From Deltaproteobacteria bacterium (lineage in GTDB: Bacteria; Desulfobacterota; DSM-4660; Desulfatiglandales; Desulfatiglandaceae), in NCBI GenBank assembly GCA_013349725.1, contig DUZB01000303.1, positions 1,031 to 6,461 on the forward strand: a stretch of 5,431 nt of DNA, read 5' to 3'. Position numbers and translations under genes: made by a program. Positions within the stretch are counted from its first letter, which is position 1, and each line of letters opens with the position of its first letter. The notes beneath the pieces are model-generated. The model ran no database searches and was not told the origin of the DNA. It saw nothing but the letters and a program-made list of their open reading frames with translations. This document shows, piece after piece, positions 1-4,904 of the stretch.

Positions 1-76
1 GCTTGGCGTGGGGTTCCATCACCCAGCCAATCCGTTCCGAATCCGAGAGGCTAAGCAGGATCTCTTTATTCAGCAT
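1..76 (-). CDS. NDP-forming acyl-CoA synthetase, beta (ATP-grasp) subunit, N-terminal fragment
   Basis: Only the first 25 codons are inside the window; the gene continues past position 1. It starts at ATG 76-74 and reads MLNKEILLSLSDSERIGWVM and onward. A very strong Shine-Dalgarno (AGGAGGT at 90-84) lies 7 nt upstream. The start overlaps the end of the alpha-subunit gene by 7 bp (ATGCTGA), so translation is probably coupled. The identification rests mainly on position: in two-subunit ADP-forming acetyl-CoA synthetases the alpha gene is commonly followed by the beta gene, which carries the ATP-grasp domain and a second phosphorylated histidine. The visible peptide resembles the short helix that precedes that domain but is too short to prove it. 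The true length, the ATP-grasp motifs and the beta-subunit histidine cannot be seen here. A different ligase or acyltransferase component is possible but less likely. Confidence 0.6.
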   Translation of the reverse strand, partial: MLNKEILLSLSDSERIGWVMEPHAK

Positions 77-1437
77 GGCTGACACCTCCTCATGGCATCC
101 GCCATCTGAACGGTCCCCTCGATGGAGGACGAGACGGGGATGCGGTTCAGTTCAAAACCTTCAATCAGCATGCGGTATTTTTCCACGAAGGGAACATAGG
201 CCACCAGGGGCTTTCCCGTCTGCATGGATATCTGGCTCAACCGTGCCCCCAGATCAGAGGTGACCCCGGGAAGATAGGGGAGCAGCAGGACCATCACGCA
301 ATCCACCTCGTGGGAATTGCTCAGACGTGTAGTCGCGGCCACGAAATCATCGTCCACGGCGCTGCCCGTTAAATCCACGGGATTGCCCAAAGAAACAATA
401 TCACGGATACTTTCGGACAGATCGCCTCTCAAGGCCTTCCGGATTTCCTCGGAGAAGACGGGAACGGAAAGCCCCTTGTCGGAACACTGATCTACTGCCA
501 GCGCCCCATGCCCGCCACTGCCGGTTACAATGCCTATTTTTCCCTCAATAGCCCTGGGATAACAGCTCAGGGCCTCGCAGAAGGAAACCATTTCAAATTC
601 ATTCCTTGCCTCAACCACCCCATGTTGGGCCAGCACTGCGCTAAAGGTGTCATAATCTCCCGCAAGAGAGGCGGTGTGACTGGAGACAGCCCGTTTTCCA
701 CCAGGGCTCTTGCCTGATTTCAACACGACCACCGGCTTGGGGCAGTCACGGGCGGCCAGGACAAAATCCCGACCCTCATTTTTTCCGAAACCCTCTATGT
801 AAAATGCGATGACTTTGGTTTTCGGGTCTTGGGCAAAATATCGCAGCAACTCCAACTCCCCGATTACAGCCTTGTTTCCAATGCTTACAGCGAGGGAAAG
901 GCCGACCCCCTCTCCCGCGAACTTGATCATCTGATCCACCAGGATACCCCCGCTCTGACTGGCGATGGCCACATTGCCGGCATCAGGCCGAACCATTCGC
1001 TCGGCGGGAAGGAAAAAGGTGTCCACCCTTGCAGGCGAATAGATACCCAGGCAATTGGGACCGATAAAAGGAAAGTCAGCCTCTCTGGAAATGGCAACCA
1101 TCCGGTCCTGAAGGGCCCCACCGCCCGCCTCGGCAAACCCGCCGGAAATCACGGCAGCACCTCCCACTCCCGCTTTGATACAGTCCTCCAGTATTGCGGG
1201 ACAGTGTTCGGCCCTTGCGGCGATAACCGTCAAATCGATCTTCTCGCCGATTTCATCAATATGGGAAAAGACCTTTTCCCCTTGAAGGACGCCTCCCCGG
1301 GGATTGACCGGAAACACTTTCAGAGGATATCGCAAGTTGTTCTTGTTGTAGATTACATTGGCGGGATGGCGATTGTTTTTCAGGGAAACACCGATCACCG
1401 CCATGGATTTCGGCGCCAACAACGGGTCAAAACGCAT
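70..1437 (-). CDS. NDP-forming acyl-CoA synthetase (acetate-CoA ligase, ADP-forming), alpha subunit
   Basis: A 455-residue cytosolic protein, the usual length for a stand-alone alpha subunit. The family catalyses acyl-CoA + ADP + Pi = acid + ATP + CoA through an acyl-phosphate and a phosphohistidine. Residues 1-135 are a Rossmann-type CoA-binding domain (AVIGVS at 13-18, GPNCLG at 126-131). Residues about 150-290 are the first ligase domain, with SQSGG at 160-164, a conserved Glu215 in YIEGF, and the expected phosphorylated His254 in SSHTASLAG (252-260). Residues about 298-455 are the second ligase domain, with TGSGGHG at 305-311 and GNPVDLTG at 351-358. All key catalytic residues are intact, so it should be active with its beta partner. 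The ATG start at 1437-1435 is fixed by a strong AAAGGAGG at 1450-1443. The beta gene follows with a 7-bp overlap. The substrate (acetyl-, propionyl-, aryl- or branched-chain CoA) cannot be told from sequence. Direction in the cell is probably ATP-forming in a fermentative or syntrophic anaerobe, which is inference. Confidence 0.9.
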   Translation of the reverse strand: MRFDPLLAPKSMAVIGVSLKNNRHPANVIYNKNNLRYPLKVFPVNPRGGVLQGEKVFSHIDEIGEKIDLTVIAARAEHCPAILEDCIKAGVGGAAVISGGFAEAGGGALQDRMVAISREADFPFIGPNCLGIYSPARVDTFFLPAERMVRPDAGNVAIASQSGGILVDQMIKFAGEGVGLSLAVSIGNKAVIGELELLRYFAQDPKTKVIAFYIEGFGKNEGRDFVLAARDCPKPVVVLKSGKSPGGKRAVSSHTASLAGDYDTFSAVLAQHGVVEARNEFEMVSFCEALSCYPRAIEGKIGIVTGSGGHGALAVDQCSDKGLSVPVFSEEIRKALRGDLSESIRDIVSLGNPVDLTGSAVDDDFVAATTRLSNSHEVDCVMVLLLPYLPGVTSDLGARLSQISMQTGKPLVAYVPFVEKYRMLIEGFELNRIPVSSSIEGTVQMADAMRRCQPC

Positions 1438-1442
1438 TTTGT

Positions 1443-1450
1443 CCTCCTTT
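1443..1450 (-). promoter_or_regulatory. Ribosome binding site of the acyl-CoA synthetase alpha gene
   Basis: AAAGGAGG on the minus strand (1450-1443), 5 nt upstream of ATG 1437-1435. It is a near-ideal anti-16S match, which fixes the start and suggests strong translation independent of the upstream AAA gene. No convincing sigma-70 promoter is visible in the 97-bp gap, so the gene may be transcribed from the promoter at 2499-2528. Confidence 0.7.
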
Positions 1451-1471
1451 AACTATCCTCTTCCCATGCCT

Positions 1472-1498
1472 ATTCGTGTTATTCGTGTTATTCGTGGT
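1472..1498. repeat. Three tandem 9-bp units (attcgtgtt) between the AAA ATPase and acyl-CoA synthetase genes
   Basis: Two perfect copies of attcgtgtt (1472-1480, 1481-1489) are followed by a third with one mismatch, attcgtggt (1490-1498). On the other strand it reads ACCACGAAT-AACACGAAT-AACACGAAT. It fills the middle of the 97-bp gap 1438-1534, downstream of the AAA ATPase stop and upstream of the synthetase Shine-Dalgarno. I see no hairpin or T-tract, so it is not an intrinsic terminator. It has the look of a short dispersed intergenic repeat found in many environmental bacterial genomes, but that is from memory and unverified. It could also be a protein-binding array, as 9 bp is a little under one helical turn. 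Confidence 0.75.
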
Positions 1499-1534
1499 TT
1501 GAGGTTGTGTTTTCACGGTAAAATTCCTGCTGCA

Positions 1535-2458
1535 TTATCTTTGTGAATTGTCGACAACTTCCCCCATATATCTCCTGCGCTCCTTGTCTTCGACCCAGAT
1601 TTTGTCCTGAAACAGACGGATGTCTTCCTGGTACTTCAGGATGCATCCGATTGTCTCCCGGACCACCGTTTCATCCAGATGATCCCGGTGCATGATCATG
1701 AGCGCCTTTGCCCAGTCCAGGGATTCCGAAACACCAGGTTTTTTCAGAAAATCCACCTCCCTGATCCTCTGCATGAACCCGGCGATCTGTTTTGCGAAAT
1801 CCGGTTCAACCCCAGGCAGTCTGGTCATGATAATACGGTATTCCTTTTCAAAAGAAGGGTAATCAATCCAATGATACAGGCATCTCCTTTTGAGGGCATC
1901 ATGAACATCTCTTGTCCGGTTGGAAGTTACCACAACCATAGGTTTTTTCTCGGCCTTAATGGTCCCGATTTCAGGAATCGTTATCTGAAAACCGGAGAGG
2001 ATCTCCAGAAGAAATGCCTCGAACTCCTCATCAGAGCGGTCGATCTCATCAATAAGTAAAACCGGAGGCTTGTTTCCTGATTTCTGTATGGCTTCAAGCA
2101 GGGGGCGCTTGATCAGAAACTCAGGCCCGTAAATAAAATCCTCAAGCCCTTTCATTTCCTTTCCACCCTGCTCCTCCATCCTGATATACAGGAGCTGTTT
2201 CGGATAATTCCACTCATAGAGGGCGGTGGACGAATCAATTCCCTCATAACACTGCAGTCGAATCAGCTCCGTGTCAAACAGCTTTGCCATGACAATGGCG
2301 ACCTCGGTTTTCCCAACGCCGGGCTCCCCTTCGAGGAACAACGGTTTTTCAAGTTTACTTGCCAGATAAAGTACGGTTGCCAGTGCTCGATCTGCAATAT
2401 AGTCTTCCCCGGCCAGTTTCTCTACAACCTCTTCAATGGAATCAAAATATAAAGACAA
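1535..2458 (-). CDS. CoxD-like MoxR-family AAA+ ATPase
   Basis: Residue numbers below follow the longer reading from ATG 2479 (314 aa). I prefer a TTG start at 2458-2456, which gives 307 aa, because GAAAGGAG lies exactly 6 nt before it while ATG 2479 has no Shine-Dalgarno. Shared AAA+ elements are intact: Walker A GEPGVGKT (51-58), Walker B LLIDEID (141-147), sensor 1 TSN (185-187), an arginine finger in ALKRRC (195-200), and a sensor-2-like helix GVSESLDWAKAL (249-260). The stretches DEEFEAFLLEILSGFQ (150-165) and LYHWIDYPSFEKE (201-213) are typical of the CoxD branch. CoxD is known as a membrane-associated chaperone maturing the Mo-Cu site of aerobic CO dehydrogenase, usually beside VWA protein CoxE. 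No cox structural gene or VWA gene is visible here, so the client is unknown. About 300 aa is normal length. It is followed after 97 bp by the acyl-CoA synthetase genes. Confidence 0.9.
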   Translation of the reverse strand: MSLYFDSIEEVVEKLAGEDYIADRALATVLYLASKLEKPLFLEGEPGVGKTEVAIVMAKLFDTELIRLQCYEGIDSSTALYEWNYPKQLLYIRMEEQGGKEMKGLEDFIYGPEFLIKRPLLEAIQKSGNKPPVLLIDEIDRSDEEFEAFLLEILSGFQITIPEIGTIKAEKKPMVVVTSNRTRDVHDALKRRCLYHWIDYPSFEKEYRIIMTRLPGVEPDFAKQIAGFMQRIREVDFLKKPGVSESLDWAKALMIMHRDHLDETVVRETIGCILKYQEDIRLFQDKIWVEDKERRRYMGEVVDNSQR

Positions 2459-2464
2459 TATTTT

Positions 2465-2472
2465 CTCCTTTC
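2465..2472 (-). promoter_or_regulatory. Ribosome binding site that favours a TTG start for the AAA ATPase
   Basis: GAAAGGAG on the minus strand (2472-2465) ends 6 nt before TTG at 2458-2456. It lies inside the reading frame opened by ATG 2479, which is itself preceded by TTCAACCGGA, a poor Shine-Dalgarno. The TTG start gives an N-terminus MSLYFDSIEEVVEKLAGEDY, close to where CoxD-type proteins normally begin. Confidence 0.65.
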
Positions 2473-2484
2473 GCACCATTCCGG

Positions 2485-2513
2485 TTGAAAACCGCTCGGC
2501 TATACTTTATCAT
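2485..2513 (+). promoter_or_regulatory. Candidate sigma-70 promoter for the 97-aa gene and dacB
   Basis: TTGAAA (2485-2490), a 17-bp spacer, then TATCAT (2508-2513); each hexamer matches consensus at 5 of 6 positions. The predicted start is near 2520, giving a leader of about 32 nt to ATG 2552. The spacing and position are good, but the assignment is by eye. Confidence 0.45.
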
Positions 2514-2528
2514 ATCCCGAGGCGTCAA
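2499..2528 (-). promoter_or_regulatory. Candidate sigma-70 promoter for the AAA ATPase / acyl-CoA synthetase cluster
   Basis: On the minus strand, TTGACG (2528-2523) is separated by 18 bp from TATAGC (2504-2499), a 5/6 and 4/6 match to the -35 and -10 consensus. Transcription would begin near 2492, giving a leader of about 34 nt to the TTG start. It physically interlocks with the opposite promoter at 2485-2513. Assigned by eye only. Confidence 0.35.
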
Positions 2529-2551
2529 TCTCTGTAGATGAAGGAATACCC

Positions 2552-2845
2552 ATGAAAACCAGGAAAAAGCCCAAGCCAGCCTCCCCTGCCCTTCAGGAAA
2601 AACTCCAGCAAGTGGAAAACCTGGCCGCTGAAAAAGGAATTAAGGTTCATTATGACAGACTCGAAGCCGCGGGTCTGAAACTCAAAGGCGGATTCTGCAC
2701 GGTAAGGGGGGAGTATAACATCTTTGTGGACAAACGCAAATCCGTGGTGGAAAAAATCGAGTTCATCAAAGATTATATGGACCATGAAACCCTCTCCGCC
2801 TCTCCGGAAACAGAAAAAGAAGAAAACCCTGCGCCGAAGGCATGA
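2552..2845 (+). CDS. Conserved hypothetical small protein (97 aa)
   Basis: I do not recognise a function. The start ATG 2552 has AAGGA (2541-2545) 6 nt upstream. Residues 1-10 are Lys/Arg/Pro rich. Residues 11-31 are a probable helix ending in AAEKGIKVHYDR. The core at about 32-62 contains LKGGFCTVRGEYNIFVDKR, which looks like a beta-strand pair around GGxCxVRG followed by a helix to about residue 77. The tail (78-97) is acidic, Pro/Ala rich and probably disordered. There is no signal peptide or membrane segment, and one cysteine (in GGFC). I recall similar small proteins with a GGxCxxRG...DRR...EEKI pattern in deltaproteobacteria, but with no assigned role. dacB follows 12 bp downstream, so the two are probably one transcript; the stop codon area also carries the likely dacB ribosome binding site. 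Coding is supported by good start signals, tight packing and a charge pattern typical of a folded protein. Confidence 0.75.
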   Translation: MKTRKKPKPASPALQEKLQQVENLAAEKGIKVHYDRLEAAGLKLKGGFCTVRGEYNIFVDKRKSVVEKIEFIKDYMDHETLSASPETEKEENPAPKA

Positions 2846-2857
2846 GGTTTTATCCAT

Positions 2858-4123
2858 TTGAAAATGCTCCAGTTTTTTTCCCAGGACAACGTGCAGGCAA
2901 GGCCTGGAACAAGAAAGTATCTTCTCAAAGCGATGGTGATCCTTCTTGTGGTCGTCTTCTCTTTTCAGGCAGAGATACTGACTGCCGAAAAAGGACTTCC
3001 CTGCCAGGGCCTAATAACAGCGACGGATGCCCTGGTCATCCAGGATCCAGAAGGGAAAATCCTCTACAAAAAAAACGAGGGAAAGCAATGCATTCCGGCA
3101 TCCACCCTGAAGGTATTGACGGCGCTGGCAGCAATCGAGCATTTCGGACTCCCCTATCGATTCAAAACGGAATTTTATCTGGACCACAACCGGAACCTGA
3201 AAGTAAAAGGATTTGGGGACCCACTTTTGATTTCAGAAGTTCTGCGAAACATTGCCTCATCCCTGTCCACCAGGGTAAGTCATTTCAATAATCTCCTGCT
3301 GGATGGCGCCTATTTCACCTCTCCCATCCTTATCCCCGGGCGTGAACATTCCACCAATCCCTATGATGCCCCGCCGGGTGCATTGTCCGCCAATTTCAAT
3401 ACGGTGGCTTTCGAACGCAACCGGGAAGGCAAAATCGTTTCCTCAGAATCGCAAACCCCGATGCTTCCGTTTGCAGAGGAACGCATTCGCCGCCTGAATC
3501 TTAAAAAGGGTCGATATACCCTTATTCACGATACGCATGAAACCACCCTCTACACAGGAGAGCTCCTTCGGCATTTTCTGATAGAACAGGGGGTGTCGAC
3601 CGAAGGGAATGTCATGCTTGGCAAAATAGACGCAACGGACAGGTGTGTCTACGTTTTTCACTCTCCCTTCACTCTGGAAGAAGGCATAGAAAAAATGCTT
3701 CACTCTTCGAACAATTTCATGGCCAATCAGATCATGCTTGCCCTTGGAGCGTCTCGATTCGGCCCTCCGGGGAATCTCGAAAAAGGGGTAAGGGCCCTTA
3801 CTGAATTCGCCTCGAACGACCTGGGGCTTTCCCACGTAAAGCTCGTGGAAGGATCCGGGATATCGAGGGGAAACAGGATTTCAGCTCTTGACATGCTTAT
3901 CGTACTGAACCGATTTAAACCATACAGGCATCTCCTGAAAAGAAACGACATAGAATTTTTCAAGACCGGCTCACTGAGAGGAGTAAGAACGAGGGCAGGA
4001 TACCTGGAAGGCAATGCCACGGGACCCTATGCGTTCGCGGTCTATTTTAACCGAGCCGGATCTGATATGGACGGCGTAATGGACTGCATAAAAAAATCGT
4101 TAGGCGCCCGCATCTCTCCCTAA
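2858..4123 (+). CDS. dacB: D-alanyl-D-alanine carboxypeptidase/endopeptidase, PBP4 type (peptidase S13)
   Basis: A periplasmic penicillin-binding protein that trims peptidoglycan stem peptides and cross-links. It has 421 residues, a little shorter than E. coli PBP4. All three active-site motifs are present: SxxK as STLK at 82-85 (Ser82 nucleophile), SxN as S284-N-N286, and KTG at 369-371. Supporting S13 features are GFGDPLL (118-124), YDAPPGALSANFN (169-181) and EGSGISR (331-337). About 200 residues separate SxxK from SxN, room for the extra domains characteristic of S13. Residues 24-39 are a hydrophobic signal segment after a long, basic 23-residue n-region; cleavage is probably near residues 38-43, or it may act as a membrane anchor. 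The start is TTG 2858 with GAGGT (2844-2848) 9 nt upstream; ATG 2864 is a close alternative and ATG 2933 would give a conventional short n-region. It follows the 97-aa gene by 12 bp. Its stop is 11 bp from that of the oppositely directed zinc-ribbon gene. Confidence 0.93.
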   Translation: MKMLQFFSQDNVQARPGTRKYLLKAMVILLVVVFSFQAEILTAEKGLPCQGLITATDALVIQDPEGKILYKKNEGKQCIPASTLKVLTALAAIEHFGLPYRFKTEFYLDHNRNLKVKGFGDPLLISEVLRNIASSLSTRVSHFNNLLLDGAYFTSPILIPGREHSTNPYDAPPGALSANFNTVAFERNREGKIVSSESQTPMLPFAEERIRRLNLKKGRYTLIHDTHETTLYTGELLRHFLIEQGVSTEGNVMLGKIDATDRCVYVFHSPFTLEEGIEKMLHSSNNFMANQIMLALGASRFGPPGNLEKGVRALTEFASNDLGLSHVKLVEGSGISRGNRISALDMLIVLNRFKPYRHLLKRNDIEFFKTGSLRGVRTRAGYLEGNATGPYAFAVYFNRAGSDMDGVMDCIKKSLGARISP

Positions 4124-4134
4124 GCCTTCCTCCG

Positions 4135-4416
4135 CTACTTTCTGAAAAGGTCCTCCAAGGCCTTCTTGGCATCCTCTTGTTTGGACGTCCCGGCAGGTGC
4201 GGAACCTCTTAAAACGAAATACTCGCAGAAATTTGCCCGCTCCTTCTCAATGACCCTTTCCGCCATGACCTCCTGGCATTCATTATAGGCGCCATAGTCA
4301 TGGAACTTGCACTGCCTGCAGCACCTGATATCCCATCCGCAATGGGGACAGGTATCGTGCCGCATCACTTTATCCTTCATGGAAAAGCCTTTTTTGCAGA
4401 ACGCACATTGCATCAT
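4135..4416 (-). CDS. Small cysteine-rich zinc-ribbon-like protein (93 aa), function unknown
   Basis: The start is set at ATG 4416-4414 because GGGAGGA (4429-4423) lies 6 nt upstream; the frame is open further to 4491 but that extension would run back into the archease promoter and start. The protein has nine cysteines: CAFC (4-7), CPHC (23-26), the cluster CCRQC (32, 33, 36), C47 and C64. The first two CxxC pairs look like a classical zinc ribbon; CCxxC-x10-C with the later ANFCEYF looks like a second metal or Fe-S site. The segment AERVIEKERANFCEYF (52-67) is what I remember as most conserved in such small bacterial proteins, none with known function. The C-terminal 25 residues are charged and probably form a helix (EDAKKALEDLF). 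It is cytosolic, with no signal peptide. It diverges from archease-rtcB and converges on dacB. A nucleic-acid-binding or metal-trafficking role is possible but unproven. Confidence 0.82.
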   Translation of the reverse strand: MMQCAFCKKGFSMKDKVMRHDTCPHCGWDIRCCRQCKFHDYGAYNECQEVMAERVIEKERANFCEYFVLRGSAPAGTSKQEDAKKALEDLFRK

Positions 4417-4422
4417 TTCATT

Positions 4423-4429
4423 TCCTCCC
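4423..4429 (-). promoter_or_regulatory. Ribosome binding site that fixes the start of the zinc-ribbon gene
   Basis: GGGAGGA on the minus strand (4429-4423), 6 nt before ATG 4416 (9 nt before the second in-frame ATG at 4413). It lies inside the longer open frame to 4491 and makes that longer start unlikely. Confidence 0.7.
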
Positions 4430-4443
4430 GACAAAACAAAATT

Positions 4444-4472
4444 TTGACAATTTCTCCGTGGTGGAATAATAT
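4444..4472 (+). promoter_or_regulatory. Candidate sigma-70 promoter for archease-rtcB, possibly giving a leaderless mRNA
   Basis: A perfect -35 TTGACA (4444-4449), a 17-bp spacer and TAATAT (4467-4472; 4 of 6). An alternative -10, AATAAT at 4465-4470, has a 15-bp spacer. Initiation 6-8 nt past 4472 falls at 4478-4480, exactly on the archease ATG at 4479. No sigma-54 site of the type used by RtcR-controlled rtcBA operons is visible. Confidence 0.5.
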
Positions 4473-4478
4473 TTCCGG

Positions 4479-4904
4479 ATGGATACAACACTTTCCTATA
4501 CGCCCTTCGACCACACTGCGGACCTGGGGATCATTGTTACGGGGATTGATCTGGAAGATCTTTTCAGAAAAGCCGCACAGTCAATCATCGAAATCATGTT
4601 CCGGAAAAACAGTGTAAAAGGGACCGAATTCCTCAAAATTTCCCTGGACGGGGAAGACCTTGCCGACCTGATGGTCCGCTGGTTAGGGGAAATTCTTTAC
4701 CTTTTTGACGCGGAGCAGCAAATCGTCTCCGATATCAGTATCTTGAAAGTCAGCCGCACCCATCTTGAAGCAGCACTGACCGTCGCTGTTTTCCGGCCTG
4801 ACTATCATGAAATCATAAACGAAATCAAGGCGGTTACCTACCACCAGATAGAAGTGACACAAAAACCTGAAGGTTGGAGCGCCCGGGTAATTTTCGACGT
4901 ATGA
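4479..4904 (+). CDS. Archease, activator of RNA ligase RtcB
   Basis: A 141-residue cytosolic protein of the archease family, normal length. Archease promotes formation of the RtcB-guanylate intermediate and multiple turnover in RNA ligation. Family marks are FDHTADLG at 10-17, the helix DLEDLFRKAAQSI (24-36), WLGEILYLFD (68-77), and the C-terminal EIKAVTYHQIEV (115-126) with FDV at the end. Asp11, His12, Asp15 and Asp140 are the likely metal-site residues by analogy with studied archeases. The start is unambiguous: an in-frame stop TAA at 4467-4469 lies just upstream, no other start codon lies between, and FDHTAD must be kept. There is no Shine-Dalgarno in the usual window; the nearest purine stretch, GGTGG at 4460-4464, is 14 nt away. 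Its stop overlaps the rtcB start in ATGA (4901-4904), which implies coupled translation and matches the known partnership. Confidence 0.93.
   Translation: MDTTLSYTPFDHTADLGIIVTGIDLEDLFRKAAQSIIEIMFRKNSVKGTEFLKISLDGEDLADLMVRWLGEILYLFDAEQQIVSDISILKVSRTHLEAALTVAVFRPDYHEIINEIKAVTYHQIEVTQKPEGWSARVIFDV

Noticed and set aside
829..1452. 207-codon open frame on the plus strand inside the acyl-CoA synthetase alpha gene
   Set aside because: It is antisense to a gene with intact catalytic motifs, has no family signature and no ribosome binding site; it is a shadow frame.
1472..1498. CRISPR array or intrinsic terminator
   Set aside because: The 9-bp units are contiguous with no spacers, and they form no hairpin or T-tract.
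2842..3291. 149-codon plus-strand frame whose ATG overlaps the stop of the 97-aa gene in ATGA
   Set aside because: It looks like a coupled gene start, but the +1 frame lacks any signature, while the dacB frame over the same bases carries the signal segment and STLK active site.
4155..4169. Hairpin CCAAG-gcctt-CTTGG near the dacB/zinc-ribbon convergence as a terminator
   Set aside because: The stem is only 5 bp, there is no T-tract on either strand, and it lies inside the zinc-ribbon coding region.
4417..4478. Sigma-54 promoter upstream of archease-rtcB, as in RtcR-controlled operons
   Set aside because: No TGGCAC-N5-TTGC-like pair is present; a sigma-70-like promoter fits better.
4417..4491. 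Longer 118-aa version of the zinc-ribbon protein starting at 4491
   Set aside because: A strong Shine-Dalgarno at 4429-4423 sits before ATG 4416, and the extra 25 residues would be encoded across the archease promoter and start with no start signal of their own.
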